A DNA stretch of 64,000 nt from Lysobacterales bacterium (GTDB lineage Bacteria > Pseudomonadota > Gammaproteobacteria > Xanthomonadales > BPKI01), in assembly GCA_026005055.1 (NCBI GenBank), contig BPKI01000001.1:1796566-1860565 (forward strand). The letters are read 5' to 3'. This document shows, piece after piece, positions 40,077 to 49,594 of the stretch. The first letter of the stretch is position 1; each line of letters begins with the position of its first letter. Under the pieces are notes generated by a model. It saw only the letters and a list, made by a program, of their open reading frames with translations, had not been told where the DNA came from and searched no databases. The translations under genes and the position numbers were made by a program.

Positions 40077-41225
40077 TCACGATCCGATGCGGAATACGCT
40101 CAGGCGACCGCGCGCGTCCTGCACCACCAGGCGATCGCCCACCAGCAGCGGTGCGCCTCGGATCGCACCGCGACCCGCGCGCGCACGGCCGATGATTTTT
40201 CCGTCCTCGGCATCCAGCACGTGCACGTATCCTTCGAAGTCGCCCACGACGAGGAAAGCTTCGCCCACCGCGGGGCGACCGAGGCCACGGAAGCGCAGGG
40301 CCTCCTGCCGCCACAGAGGCGATCCGCTCGCTCGATCCAGGGCATGCACCACCCCTTCGTGGTCGGAGGCGAACAGGACCCGCCCTCGCAGGCTCAAACC
40401 CGACGCCGAAGAGAGTTCGCGCGTCCAGAGGGCGCGCCCGCCGTCGGCGGTCACTGCCGCCGCCTGTGCGCGATACGCGACGGCGTAAAGGTCCGAACCG
40501 ACGATCTCGAGTGCGCCGTCGACGTCTCCGAGCCGTTCGATCTCGCTTCGCCCCTCGCGTGCCGAGAGGGTGAACTCCCACAACACCGTCCCATCGACGG
40601 TGCGCAGAGCGACCAGCTTGCCGTCGTCGTGGCCGAGGAACACCAAACCGCCGCGCAGCAAGGGCGCGCCGTTGCCGCGCAGGGAGAGCAAGGGAACCCC
40701 GCGGTCGTAAACCCAGCGCCGCGCGCCGTCGGCCGCCGAAAATCCGAAGATTCGGCCATCGTGCACGCGCACCACGACCAGCTCATCGCCGATCGCCGGC
40801 GCTGCGATCACCTCGGAAGAGACGCGGGTACGCCAACGCTCGCGGCCATCACGGAGTTCATAGACGATGAGCTCCCCATCGAGGGTACCGATCGCGAGCA
40901 GGCCCTCTCCGATCCCGGGGGTGGAGGAAAAGCGCGGCCCATCCCTCACCGACCAGCGCTCTTTCCCCGTTTCGAGCTCCAAGGCGAACAGACGCCCGTC
41001 CGGGGAGGCGGCATACACCACCCCACCGAGCTGAACCGGTGCCATCCCCGCGCGCAGCAGGCGCTCGCCCTTTCCGAGATCCCTCGACCAGAGCCGCTCG
41101 AGCGTAAGCTTCGCCTCGAACGCGCCGAGTTCGCTCGGCGCATCGGGCTCTTTTCGTCCTCGCAGCGTCTCGCATCCGGAGAGCGCAAGGGCGAGGAGGA
41201 CGACGAGCAGCGTCGAATGCCTCAT
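40077..41225 (-). CDS. bamB: Outer-membrane assembly lipoprotein BamB
   Basis: 382 residues. Lipoprotein signal MRHSTLLVVLLALALSGC (lipobox LSGC). The mature protein is an eight-bladed PQQ-type beta propeller: repeated GxLxALxxxxGxxxW units such as GRLFALELETGKERW, GELIVYELRDGRERW and GVVHALDRASGSPLW. BamB supports BamA in folding outer-membrane beta barrels. It overlaps yfgM by 4 bases and precedes der by 4, the usual order. Confidence 0.95.
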   Translation of the reverse strand: MRHSTLLVVLLALALSGCETLRGRKEPDAPSELGAFEAKLTLERLWSRDLGKGERLLRAGMAPVQLGGVVYAASPDGRLFALELETGKERWSVRDGPRFSSTPGIGEGLLAIGTLDGELIVYELRDGRERWRTRVSSEVIAAPAIGDELVVVRVHDGRIFGFSAADGARRWVYDRGVPLLSLRGNGAPLLRGGLVFLGHDDGKLVALRTVDGTVLWEFTLSAREGRSEIERLGDVDGALEIVGSDLYAVAYRAQAAAVTADGGRALWTRELSSASGLSLRGRVLFASDHEGVVHALDRASGSPLWRQEALRFRGLGRPAVGEAFLVVGDFEGYVHVLDAEDGKIIGRARAGRGAIRGAPLLVGDRLVVQDARGRLSVFRIGS

Positions 41226-41860
41226 GGGGCGCCGCCTCCCGCCGTCTTCGCCGCTTCGATCTTCCAGGTCAAGGCGTCGCTGGGAAACGAGAGCGCGGCG
41301 CGCGCCCGCTCGTAAGCCGCCTGCGCCTCGGCCCCGCGACCGAGGGCGAGCAACACATCACCGCGCAGTTCTTCGACCTCAGCCGTCCAGGCCGAGGAGC
41401 GAATCCGGCCGATCGCGCTCAAGGCCTCCTCGTTGCGACCGAGCCCATGGAGCAAACGGGCCATGCGCAGACGGTTGAGCTCGCCGGACACCGCATCCGG
41501 CGCGAGTCGCTCGGCCGCCCGCAACCGCTCGATCGCCTCCTCCGGGCGACCCGCATCGAGCGCGCGGCGGGCCTGACGTTGCAGCGCGAGCCACGAATAG
41601 ACACCGCCCTCCTTTTGCGAGAGCTCCGTGACCAGCGCATCCGCCCGATCGAAATCACGCGCATCCTCGGCTTCGACGAAGCGTTCGTAGATCAACGCCG
41701 CATCCTCGCGGACGCGCTCGCGCTGCGCCTGCCAGAACTGGATGCCGATCAGGATCGCGATGCCGGCCAGGACGCCCCCGAAGAGCGCGCCGCCGTACTG
41801 GCGCAGCCAGCGTCGCACCGCTTCGCTGCGCTCGACCTCATCAAGGTCTGAGATGTTCAC
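41222..41860 (-). CDS. YfgM-like membrane-anchored TPR protein
   Basis: 212 residues. N-in anchor: ISDLDEVERSEAVRRWLRQYGGALFGGVLAGIAILIGIQFW, with one helix at about 25-43, then a periplasmic TPR array (about 55-205) with LVTELSQKEGGVYSWLALQRQARRALDAG and AERLAPDAVSGELNRLRMARLL. E. coli YfgM associates with SecYEG and PpiD and helps hand over secreted proteins. It lies 83 bases after rodZ. In E. coli ispG and hisS occupy the equivalent place between rodZ and yfgM; both are missing here. Confidence 0.9.
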   Translation of the reverse strand: MNISDLDEVERSEAVRRWLRQYGGALFGGVLAGIAILIGIQFWQAQRERVREDAALIYERFVEAEDARDFDRADALVTELSQKEGGVYSWLALQRQARRALDAGRPEEAIERLRAAERLAPDAVSGELNRLRMARLLHGLGRNEEALSAIGRIRSSAWTAEVEELRGDVLLALGRGAEAQAAYERARAALSFPSDALTWKIEAAKTAGGGAP

Positions 41861-41943
41861 GAGACTCGACCTCCATCATGATTGGGGACGCAGGCAACCT
41901 GCGCCTCACGGCGCCCGACTTGGATCGACAAGAAGCCTGCGCC

Positions 41944-42807
41944 TCAGGGATCGGCGGGCGCTTGGACCTCGCCCTGCGAGGATACCCTGAAACGCGCCAC
42001 GTTCGCCCGAACCCAAGGTTCGATGGGCAGCGTGCGCTCGCCGATCTTGAGCTCGGTACCGGCGACGTTGCCGATGGTGAGGGTGAGGCCATCGCCCAGC
42101 GGAAACCGCCTTTCCGTGCCGGCGGGAAGGGTGGCGAATTCCAGTCGCGTGCCATCGGCGGACCTGACCTCGATCCAGCTCGATGCCGACACTCGCAGCC
42201 ACAACTCGTTGGCCGGCTGCGGCGCCGGCAGCGGCCGATCCGAGGGACGCGGCGGGAAGAGACTGGCGAGCACCGGTTCCACGAGCACCGGCGGCACGGC
42301 CTCGCTTCGTTCCATGCCCGACTCGGCCATTCGCGTTTCCTCCACGACCGGAGACGAGGGGGCCTCGTCGAGGGGCAAAAGCTCGGGCGCATCCGGCGCC
42401 TGATCAATCACGAAAAGAGCGACCGGCACGACGATGAAGACCGTGAGCACGGCGTAGAGCATGCCTCGCCCCCACTCGCCCAGCCGCCGCTGCCAGGCCG
42501 GCACCACGGGCCCGGTCGCGACCAGGGGCGGCAACTCGAAGGGCAGCGCCCGCTCGAGCACTTCCCCGTCGAATCCGAGCAAGCGCGCGTAGGCGCGAAG
42601 GTGCCCGCGAACGTATACCGCCGCGCCAAGCGCCGACCAGTCGTCGCGCTCGATCGCATCGAGCACGTGCACTGGCAGCTTCAGCCGGCGCGCCGCCTCT
42701 TCGAGCGACAGCCCGAGCGATTCTCGACGCAGGCGAAGGCGCCCCCCCAGCGCGCCTCCGCGTCCCGAATTCTCGTGGTGGATGGATTCGGCTTTCATGA
42801 TGCTCAT
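41944..42807 (-). CDS. rodZ: Cell-shape protein RodZ
   Basis: 287 residues. Cytoplasmic helix-turn-helix (about 20-85): GGRLRLRRESLGLSLEEAARRLKLPVHVLDAIERDDW and VYVRGHLRAYARLLG. One membrane helix at about 115-136 (MLYAVLTVFIVVPVALFVI). Pro-rich periplasmic linker, then a beta-rich C-terminal domain: NELWLRVSASSWIEVRSADGTRL. RodZ links MreB to the elongation machinery. It overlaps pilF by 4 bases (ATGA), as in many gammaproteobacteria. Confidence 0.93.
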   Translation of the reverse strand: MSIMKAESIHHENSGRGGALGGRLRLRRESLGLSLEEAARRLKLPVHVLDAIERDDWSALGAAVYVRGHLRAYARLLGFDGEVLERALPFELPPLVATGPVVPAWQRRLGEWGRGMLYAVLTVFIVVPVALFVIDQAPDAPELLPLDEAPSSPVVEETRMAESGMERSEAVPPVLVEPVLASLFPPRPSDRPLPAPQPANELWLRVSASSWIEVRSADGTRLEFATLPAGTERRFPLGDGLTLTIGNVAGTELKIGERTLPIEPWVRANVARFRVSSQGEVQAPADP

Positions 42808-43556
42808 CCTTCCGAATCGATTTCGCGCGCTTCCTCGGATTCCGGAAAGCTCTCGAGCAAGCGCTTGCGATAGTTTTCCGAGGCTCGCGCATCACCGAGG
42901 GCTCGCTCGACCCGATACCCGAGCAGCAACGCCTCCGGATCGAGCGCGACCACGGATTCGAGGCGCTGGAGAAAGGCTCGCGCGCGCAGGGCATCGCCCT
43001 GCTCGAAGTGGATCGCCGCGAGCTGGAACAGCGCCTCGGGATCGGTCGCTCGGTGGCGCAGCAGCTCGCGGAAACGCTCGGCGGCCGCCGCGTCATCGCC
43101 CGCTTTGCGGAAACACAGGCCGGAGTTGCGCAGCGCGACCTCGCGCTGCTCGTAGAGCGGATCGGCGAGGGCGCGCGCGAAATGTTCCTGAGCGGCCGCG
43201 AAATCCCCTTGACGGCACAACCAGCGCGCGTAGTTCTGCAAGTAAAGCCCCTGACCCGGCGCGAGCTCGACCGCCCGCCGGTAATGGCTCACGGCCTGAT
43301 CTTCGTTGCCGAGACGCTCCATGAGCACGGCCATCAAGGTGTGCGCAGCCGGATTGCGCGGGTCCTGGGCGAGCGCGCGCTTGAGCCGATCCGAGGCGAG
43401 ATCGAGCCGTCCCCGCTCGAGATAGCCTTGCGCCAAGGCGAGGTTGAGATCGACCGCCGAGCCATCGTTGGAGGCCTTGCGCGCACCCGCTCCCGCCGCA
43501 CAGCCGAACGAGGACAAGGCACAGAGGGCGAGAGCGAGGGCGAGGGCGCGCTGCAT
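42804..43556 (-). CDS. pilF: Type IV pilus assembly lipoprotein PilF (PilW)
   Basis: 250 residues from the ATG at 43556, one base after the rlmN stop, giving a lipoprotein signal [19 protein letters not shown]. Six TPR units follow: LALAQGYLERGRLDLASDRLKRAL, HTLMAVLMERLGNEDQAVSHYRRAVELAP and LYLQNYARWLCRQGDFAAAQEHFARAL. PilF pilots the PilQ secretin to the outer membrane. It lies between rlmN and rodZ, the classical gammaproteobacterial position. No other pilus gene is in the window. Confidence 0.93.
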   Translation of the reverse strand: MQRALALALALCALSSFGCAAGAGARKASNDGSAVDLNLALAQGYLERGRLDLASDRLKRALAQDPRNPAAHTLMAVLMERLGNEDQAVSHYRRAVELAPGQGLYLQNYARWLCRQGDFAAAQEHFARALADPLYEQREVALRNSGLCFRKAGDDAAAAERFRELLRHRATDPEALFQLAAIHFEQGDALRARAFLQRLESVVALDPEALLLGYRVERALGDARASENYRKRLLESFPESEEAREIDSEG

Positions 43557-43557
43557 C

Positions 43558-44694
43558 TCAGGCGGCATGTTCGAGAGTCGCGGGCTGATGCTCGGGCCGC
43601 CGACCGCTGCTGCGCCGTGTCCGGTCGAGCACACGACCCCGAAGCTGGCCGCAGGCCGCGTCGATGTCCTCTCCGCGGGTGCGACGCACCGTGGTCAGGA
43701 TGCCGGCGTCGAGCAGAATCTTCTGGAACGCCCGGATCCGCTCCTCCTCCGGGCGCTGAAACTCCGTTCCCGGGAAGGGGTTGAAAGGGATCAAATTGAC
43801 CTTGCTCGGCAAGCGCCGCATGAGTTTGACGAGCGCGCGCGCTTGCTCGGGCGCATCGTTCACTCCGCGGATCAGGGTGTACTCGAAGGTGACCGAGCTG
43901 CGCGGCCGCGCGCGCGCGTAGCGGGCGCACGCGGCCAGCAACTCATCGATCGGATATTTGCGATTGAGCGGCACCAGACGGGAGCGGAGCTCGTCGTCGG
44001 GTGCGTGCAGCGACACCGCCAAGGAGACGTCGCAGACCTCGGCCAGACGGTCGATCATCGGCACCAGGCCCGCCGTCGAGAGAGTCACCCGCTTGTTGGC
44101 GAGGCCATAGCCGAGGTCGTCGCGCATCACGTTCATCGCCCGGACGACGTTGTCGAAATTGAGCAGAGGCTCACCCATGCCCATCAGCACGACGTTGGTG
44201 ATGCGGCGCTCACGATGCGGGAGATTGCCGAGCTTACGGGCGGCGATGAAGACCTGACCGACGATCTCGGCAGCGGAGAGATTACGGTTGAAGCCCTGAC
44301 GCGCCGTTGCACAGAAGCTGCAGTTGAGCCCGCAGCCCACTTGCGAGGAGACGCACAGCGTGCCTCGTCCGCGATCGGGGATGAAAACCGTCTCCACCGC
44401 GTTGCCGGCGTCCATCCCCAGCAACCACTTGCGCGTTCCATCGCTGGAGACACCCTCGAAAAGCACCTCGGGGGGACGCACCTGCGCGATCTCGGCGAGA
44501 CGAGCGCGGAGGCTCTTGCCGAGGTCGCTCATCGCCGCGAAGTCCGTCTCGTGGCGATGGTGAATCCACTTCATCAGCTGATGAGCACGAAACTTAGGCT
44601 CCCCGAGGTCGGCCACGAAGGCCTCCAAGCCCGCTCGGTCGAAGTCGAGGAGATTGATCCGCTCCGAGGCGCCCATGCCAACGCCATCCGCCAT
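43558..44694 (-). CDS. rlmN: Dual-specificity RNA (adenine-C2) methyltransferase RlmN
   Basis: 378 residues from the ATG at 44694, two bases after the ndk stop; an ATG six codons later (44676) is an alternative. Radical-SAM cluster CGLNCSFC in [26 protein letters not shown], then [52 protein letters not shown] and a C-terminal catalytic Cys in [11 protein letters not shown]. It makes 2-methyladenosine at A2503 of 23S rRNA and in some tRNAs. Confidence 0.95.
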   Translation of the reverse strand: MADGVGMGASERINLLDFDRAGLEAFVADLGEPKFRAHQLMKWIHHRHETDFAAMSDLGKSLRARLAEIAQVRPPEVLFEGVSSDGTRKWLLGMDAGNAVETVFIPDRGRGTLCVSSQVGCGLNCSFCATARQGFNRNLSAAEIVGQVFIAARKLGNLPHRERRITNVVLMGMGEPLLNFDNVVRAMNVMRDDLGYGLANKRVTLSTAGLVPMIDRLAEVCDVSLAVSLHAPDDELRSRLVPLNRKYPIDELLAACARYARARPRSSVTFEYTLIRGVNDAPEQARALVKLMRRLPSKVNLIPFNPFPGTEFQRPEEERIRAFQKILLDAGILTTVRRTRGEDIDAACGQLRGRVLDRTRRSSGRRPEHQPATLEHAA

Positions 44695-44695
44695 T

Positions 44696-45121
44696 TCAGC
44701 GCGAGTGGATCTCCGACTCCGCGAAGAAGAAGGCGATTTCGCGGCGTGCGTTCTCGGGGGAATCCGAGCCGTGCACGGCGTTGGCTTCGATGCTCTCGGC
44801 GAAATCGGCGCGGATGGTGCCGGGCTTGGCCTCGCGCGGGTTGGTCGCACCCATCAGCTCGCGGTTGCGCGCGATGGCATCCTCCCCTTCCAGCACCTGG
44901 ATCATCACGGGCCCAGAGCTCATGTACTCGACCAGCGAGCGGAAGAAGGGACGTTCCCGATGCACCTCGTAGAAGCGTTCCGCCTCCTCGCGGGTCAGCC
45001 GCTTCATCTTGGCCGCCACGATCTTGAGCCCCGCCCGCTCGAAACGCGCGTAGATCTCGCCGATGAGATTCCTCGCGACGGCATCCGGCTTCACGATCGA
45101 CAGAGTTCGCTCGATCGCCAT
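44696..45121 (-). CDS. ndk: Nucleoside diphosphate kinase
   Basis: 141 residues. [28 protein letters not shown], the Arg-rich [17 protein letters not shown], and the phosphohistidine H117 in [20 protein letters not shown]. Balances NTP and dNTP pools by ping-pong phosphate transfer. It is the first gene of ndk-rlmN-pilF-rodZ and the following genes. The 242-base gap to the divergent regulator gene should hold its promoter; I saw no convincing one. Confidence 0.97.
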   Translation of the reverse strand: MAIERTLSIVKPDAVARNLIGEIYARFERAGLKIVAAKMKRLTREEAERFYEVHRERPFFRSLVEYMSSGPVMIQVLEGEDAIARNRELMGATNPREAKPGTIRADFAESIEANAVHGSDSPENARREIAFFFAESEIHSR

Positions 45122-45334
45122 GATTGGTCAACCCCCGAAAATCGTAGAGGGAAACGAACAAAAAGCGGCGCCGCCTGCGGGCACCGTTCAAGTCTTGACG
45201 AATGTAACACAGAACCAGGCTGAGATTCATCCGCCAAGACTCGCCAGGACGACGATTTCGCGAGTGTCGAGGGTGGGATGCACCGAGGTGGTCGAGGCCA
45301 TGCCCCTAGCTCCTCCTCTCCGCCCCTGCTAGCA

Positions 45335-45352
45335 TTCAAACGCTCGTTTGAA
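45335..45352. promoter_or_regulatory. PsrA-type operator
   Basis: TTCAAACGCTCGTTTGAA is an exact inverted repeat (8-base arms, centre CT). Its core CAAAC-N4-GTTTG fits the published PsrA recognition pattern of Pseudomonas (G/CAAAC-N2-4-GTTTG/C). It lies 11 bases before the psrA-like GTG start, in position to block transcription of the regulator and the fatty-acid oxidation genes after it. Confidence 0.82.
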
Positions 45353-45363
45353 CCGATTGTGAC

Positions 45364-46023
45364 GTGAACGACACTGCCGCGAGCACCCGGGATCGAATCC
45401 TTTCCGCCGCCGAGCGAATGTTCGCGATTCATGGCCTCGATGGGGTGAGCCTGCGCCGGCTCACCGCCGAAGCCGGCGTGAACCTCGCGGCGGTGAACTA
45501 CCACTTCGGCTCCAAAGACCGCCTCGTGCACGAGGTCTTCAGCCGTCGCCTCGATCGGCTCAACGAGGAGCGGATGGTCGCCCTCGATCGCTGGCTCGCG
45601 CGCGGCGAGCGCGATCTGCGCTCGCTCATCGCTGCCTTCGTCGATCCTGCCCTCGACCTTGCCCTCGACCCCGGCGGCGGCCAGCTGTTCGTGAAAGTGC
45701 TCGCTCATGCCTACGCCGAACGCGACGAGGGCCTGCGCGATTTCCTCGCCCAGCGCTACGGCCATGTCCTCAAGCGCTTCGCCGAGGCCTTCGCGCAGGT
45801 GCTCCCCTTCCTCGACCGCGAGACGCTCTTTTGGCGTCTCGATTTCATCGCCGGGGCCTTGGTCTATGCGATGGCCGAGTTCGGGGTAATGCGACGCCGA
45901 CCGGGGCAAAGCGCCGAGGATCACCGCCGACGGGCGAGCGAGCAGCTCATCGCCTTCGCCATGGCCGGACTCGCCGCCCCGCGACCCGATTCCCTTTCTC
46001 CCCAAGGAAACACCGACCGATGA
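45364..46023 (+). CDS. psrA: TetR-family fatty-acid-responsive repressor, PsrA-like
   Basis: 219 residues from a GTG start. The N-terminal TetR helix-turn-helix RDRILSAAERMFAIHGLDGVSLRRLTAEAGVNLAAVNYHFGSKDRLVHEVF is close to PsrA, especially GVNLAAVNYHFGSK. The C-terminal ligand domain is helical and not diagnostic. PsrA represses beta-oxidation genes and itself until long-chain fatty acids or acyl-CoA release it. Support here: a PsrA-type operator just upstream and beta-oxidation genes overlapping its stop (ATGA). The autoregulated operon psrA-like/dehydrogenase/thiolase is therefore predicted to be induced by fatty acids. Confidence 0.85.
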   Translation: MNDTAASTRDRILSAAERMFAIHGLDGVSLRRLTAEAGVNLAAVNYHFGSKDRLVHEVFSRRLDRLNEERMVALDRWLARGERDLRSLIAAFVDPALDLALDPGGGQLFVKVLAHAYAERDEGLRDFLAQRYGHVLKRFAEAFAQVLPFLDRETLFWRLDFIAGALVYAMAEFGVMRRRPGQSAEDHRRRASEQLIAFAMAGLAAPRPDSLSPQGNTDR

Positions 46024-48386
46024 ATTCCGAACGACTGCCGATTCGCCGCGCCGCGGTGCTCGGCGCCGGCGTGATGGGAGCGCAGATCGCCGCCCATCTC
46101 ACCGCCGCCGGTGTCGAGACCCTGCTCTTCGACCTACCCGCCCGCGAGGGAGATCGGAATGGCATCGTGCTCAAAGCGATCGCCGGCCTGAAAAAGCTCT
46201 CGCCCTCGCCGCTCGCGCACGCCGCCCTCGCCGATGCGCTGATTCCTTGCAACTACGAGGAGCACCTCGATCGCCTCGCCAGCGCCGACTTCGTGATCGA
46301 AGCGGTGGCCGAGCGCATGGACATCAAGCGCGCGCTCTATCGCCAGATCGCCCCCCACCTCAAGCCCGCTTCGGTGCTCGCGAGCAATACCTCGGGGCTT
46401 TCGATCACCGCGCTCGCGGGAGAGCTGCCCGAAGCCCTGCGCCCGCGCTTCTGCGGCGTGCATTTCTTCAATCCGCCGCGCTACATGCACCTCGTGGAGC
46501 TGATCCCCCACGCCGGCACCGACCCTGCGGTGCTCGATGCGCTCGAGGGCTTTTTGACCAGCACCCTCGGCAAGGGCGTGGTGCGGGCCAAGGATACGCC
46601 GAACTTCATCGGCAACCGCATCGGCGTGTTTTCGATCCTGGCGGTGATGCACCACACCGAAGCCTTCGGCCTCGGCTTCGATGTCGTGGATGCGCTCACC
46701 GGTCCCGCCATCGGCCGACCGAAATCCGCGACCTACCGCACCGCCGACGTGGTGGGGCTCGACACGATGCAGCACGTCATCCGCACCATGGCCGAGGGTC
46801 TGCCCGATGATCCTTGGCATGCCCATTTCCAAAGCTCGCGCTGGCTCTCGGCGCTGATCGAAAAAGGCGCACTCGGGCAGAAGAGCGGGGCCGGCTTTTA
46901 TCGCAAGCGCGGCAGCGAGATCGAAGTCCTCGATCTCGGTCGCGGCGATTACCGGCCTTCGGGAACGCAGCCGGGAGAGACCGTGCAGCAGATTCTCGCC
47001 GAACGCGACCCGGCCGCCCGCCTTCGCGCCTTGCGCGAGAGCGATGATCCGGAGGCGCGCTTCCTTTGGTCGGTCTTCCGCGATCTCTTCCACTACGCCG
47101 CTTACCACCTCGATGCGATCGCCGAGAGCGCGCGCGAGCTCGACCAGGCGATGCGCTGGGGTTACGGCTGGCAGCAAGGCCCCTTCGAGAGCTGGCAGGC
47201 GGCGGGCTGGCGCCAAGTCGCGAACTGGATCGCCGAGGACATCGCCGCCGGCCGGGCGATGAGCAAGGCGCCTTTGCCCGATTGGGTGTTCCGGCTCGAG
47301 CAAGGGGTGCACGGCGCTCAGGGTTCCTTCAGTCCCCGCCTGGGAGGGCCGCTGCCGCGCCCCGCGCATCCGGTCTATCGCCGTCAGTTGCTCCCAGAAC
47401 GCCTGCTCGGGGAACCGCAGCCGAAGCTTCCGCTGATCTTCGAGACCGAGGCGGTGCGCCTGAGCGATGCCGGCGATGGGGTGGCGGTGCTTTCCTTCCG
47501 CACCAAGATGAACACGATCTCGCCGGCAGTGATCGAGGGCCTCGAACGGGCGCTCGATCACGTCGAGGCAAAGATGGCGGCGCTCGTGATTTGGCAGGAA
47601 CGCGAGCCCTTCTCGGCTGGCGCCGACCTCTCCTCGGCGGTGGCGGCGGTGCAGGCGGGCCGCTTCGCCGAGTTCGAGGCCATGGTGGCGCGTTTCCAGC
47701 GCACGAGCCAGCGCCTCAAGTACGCCCTGGTGCCGGTGGTGGCGGCCGTCCGCGGGATGGCCTTGGGCGGCGGCTGCGAGTTTCAGATGCACTGCACGCG
47801 CACCGTCGCTGCGCTCGAAAGCTACATCGGCTTGGTCGAGGCGGGCGTGGGGCTCCTGCCGGCTGGCGGTGGTCTCAAGGAAATCGCCTTGCGCGCGGCG
47901 CGCTCCGGAGGCGATCCGATGCACGCGCTCAAGCCCATGTTCGAGACCGTGGCCATGGCCAAGGTCTCCGGTTCGGCGCTCGAGGCCAAAGCGATGGGTC
48001 TTTTGCGCGAGAGCGATGTGGTCGTGTTCCACGCTCAGGAGTTGTTGCACGTGGCCAAGCACACGGCCCTTGCGCTCGCCGAGGCGGGCCACCGCCCACC
48101 CCTGCCGGCACGCCGGATTCCCGTCGCCGGCCGGCCGGGCATCGCCCAGTTCCTGATGCAGCTGGTCAATCTCCGCGAAGGTGAATTCATCACCGAGCAT
48201 GACTACGAGGTCGCGCGCCGCATCGCCATCGTCATGTGCGGTGGCGAGGTCGAGGCCGGCTGCGAAGTGGACGAGGACTGGCTGCTCGCCCTCGAGCGCG
48301 AGCACTTCGTCGCCCTCGCCGCCATGCCCAAGACCCAGGCGCGCATCCTGCACACCCTCAAGACCGGCAAGCCGCTTCGCAACTGA
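46020..48386 (+). CDS. Fused 3-hydroxyacyl-CoA dehydrogenase / enoyl-CoA hydratase (FadN-type order)
   Basis: 788 residues from the ATG overlapping the psrA-like stop. Domain order is dehydrogenase first: NAD motif GAGVMG at 15-20, VIEAVAERMDIKRALY, SNTSGLSIT, catalytic His in GVHFFNPPRYMHLVELI, and KDTPNFIGNRIGVF. A second dehydrogenase C-domain covers about 330-430. The crotonase half at about 480-760 has FRTKMNTISPAVIEGLERAL, FSAGADLSSA (oxyanion) and AVRGMALGGGCEFQMHC. Classical FadB has the reverse order. It carries steps 2 and 3 of beta-oxidation. The thiolase gene follows after 9 bases. Confidence 0.93.
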   Translation: MNSERLPIRRAAVLGAGVMGAQIAAHLTAAGVETLLFDLPAREGDRNGIVLKAIAGLKKLSPSPLAHAALADALIPCNYEEHLDRLASADFVIEAVAERMDIKRALYRQIAPHLKPASVLASNTSGLSITALAGELPEALRPRFCGVHFFNPPRYMHLVELIPHAGTDPAVLDALEGFLTSTLGKGVVRAKDTPNFIGNRIGVFSILAVMHHTEAFGLGFDVVDALTGPAIGRPKSATYRTADVVGLDTMQHVIRTMAEGLPDDPWHAHFQSSRWLSALIEKGALGQKSGAGFYRKRGSEIEVLDLGRGDYRPSGTQPGETVQQILAERDPAARLRALRESDDPEARFLWSVFRDLFHYAAYHLDAIAESARELDQAMRWGYGWQQGPFESWQAAGWRQVANWIAEDIAAGRAMSKAPLPDWVFRLEQGVHGAQGSFSPRLGGPLPRPAHPVYRRQLLPERLLGEPQPKLPLIFETEAVRLSDAGDGVAVLSFRTKMNTISPAVIEGLERALDHVEAKMAALVIWQEREPFSAGADLSSAVAAVQAGRFAEFEAMVARFQRTSQRLKYALVPVVAAVRGMALGGGCEFQMHCTRTVAALESYIGLVEAGVGLLPAGGGLKEIALRAARSGGDPMHALKPMFETVAMAKVSGSALEAKAMGLLRESDVVVFHAQELLHVAKHTALALAEAGHRPPLPARRIPVAGRPGIAQFLMQLVNLREGEFITEHDYEVARRIAIVMCGGEVEAGCEVDEDWLLALEREHFVALAAMPKTQARILHTLKTGKPLRN

Positions 48387-48395
48387 GGATTCCCC

Positions 48396-49589
48396 ATGCC
48401 TTCGATCCAAGACGCCTATCTCGTCGCCGCCCGTCGCACGCCCGTGGGCAAAGCCCCGCGCGGCGTCTTCCGGCGGACCCGACCGGATGATCTTCTGGCG
48501 CACACGATCCGCGCCGTGCTCGCCGAGGTGCCCTCGGTCGACCCAGCGCGCATCGAGGATTGCATCGTCGGCTGCGCCATGCCCGAGGCCGAGCAGGGCA
48601 TGAACGTCGCTCGCATCGGCGTGCTCCTCGCCGGCCTTCCCGACCGGGTGCCGGCGCAGACCATCAACCGCTTCTGTTCTTCGGGGCTTCAGGCGATCGC
48701 GCTGGCCGCCGACCGCATCCGATTGGGCGAGGCGGATCTCATGCTCGCTGGCGGCACCGAATCCATGTCCATGGTGCCGATGATGGGGCACAAGCCGGCG
48801 ATCAACCCGCGCGTGTTCGAGGATGCCGATGTGGCGATCGCCTTCGGCATGGGCATCACCGCGGAAAAGGTCGCCGAACGCTGGAAGATCAGCCGCGAAG
48901 ATCAGGACCTCTTCGCCCTCGCCTCGCATGCCAAGGCCCTCACCGCGCAAAAGGCAGGCGAGTTCGCCGCCGAGATCGCGCCTTATACCGTGCGCGAGCG
49001 CGTTCCCGAGGGCGCGACGGTGCGAATCCTCGAGCGCACGGTGACGGCCGATGAGGGCCCCCGCGCCGATACTTCGCTCGCCGCCCTCGCCGCCCTCAAG
49101 CCCGTCTTTCGTGCCAAGGGTACGGTCACCGCGGGCAACAGCTCGCAGATGTCCGATGGCGCAGCCATGGTGCTGCTCGCCTCCGAGCGAGCGGTCAAGG
49201 ACTTCGGCCTCAAGCCGCTCGCCCGCTTCGTGAGCTACTCTGTGGCCGGCGTGCCGCCGGCGATCATGGGCATCGGACCGGTCGAGGCCATCCCGCGCGC
49301 CCTTCGCCAGGCGGGCATCCCTGCCCACCGTCTCGATTGGATCGAGCTCAACGAAGCCTTTGCCGCGCAAGCGCTGGCGGTCATCCGCGAGTGCGGGCTC
49401 GATCCGGCCAAGGTCAACCCCTTGGGGGGGGCGATTGCCTTGGGGCATCCCCTCGGCGCCACCGGCGCCATCCGCACCGCCACGCTCGTCCATGGCCTGC
49501 GCCGTCGGGGAGGCGGCTTCGGCATGGTGACGATGTGCATCGGCACGGGCATGGGCGCCGCCGGGATCTTCGAGGTCTTCCCCGCCTGA
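48396..49589 (+). CDS. fadA: Acetyl-CoA acyltransferase (3-ketoacyl-CoA thiolase)
   Basis: 397 residues of the thiolase family: acyl-acceptor C94 in INRFCSSGLQAIALAA, GGTESMSMVPM, the HEAFAA-type motif as NEAFAAQAL, GHPLGATGAIRTATL with the catalytic His, and C-terminal Cys in VTMCIGTGMGAAGIFE. It cleaves 3-ketoacyl-CoA to acetyl-CoA in the last beta-oxidation step. As the last gene of the psrA-like operon it should be induced together with the hydratase/dehydrogenase. It ends 5 bases from the convergent FAD enzyme gene. Confidence 0.93.
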   Translation: MPSIQDAYLVAARRTPVGKAPRGVFRRTRPDDLLAHTIRAVLAEVPSVDPARIEDCIVGCAMPEAEQGMNVARIGVLLAGLPDRVPAQTINRFCSSGLQAIALAADRIRLGEADLMLAGGTESMSMVPMMGHKPAINPRVFEDADVAIAFGMGITAEKVAERWKISREDQDLFALASHAKALTAQKAGEFAAEIAPYTVRERVPEGATVRILERTVTADEGPRADTSLAALAALKPVFRAKGTVTAGNSSQMSDGAAMVLLASERAVKDFGLKPLARFVSYSVAGVPPAIMGIGPVEAIPRALRQAGIPAHRLDWIELNEAFAAQALAVIRECGLDPAKVNPLGGAIALGHPLGATGAIRTATLVHGLRRRGGGFGMVTMCIGTGMGAAGIFEVFPA

Positions 49590-49594
49590 GCGCT

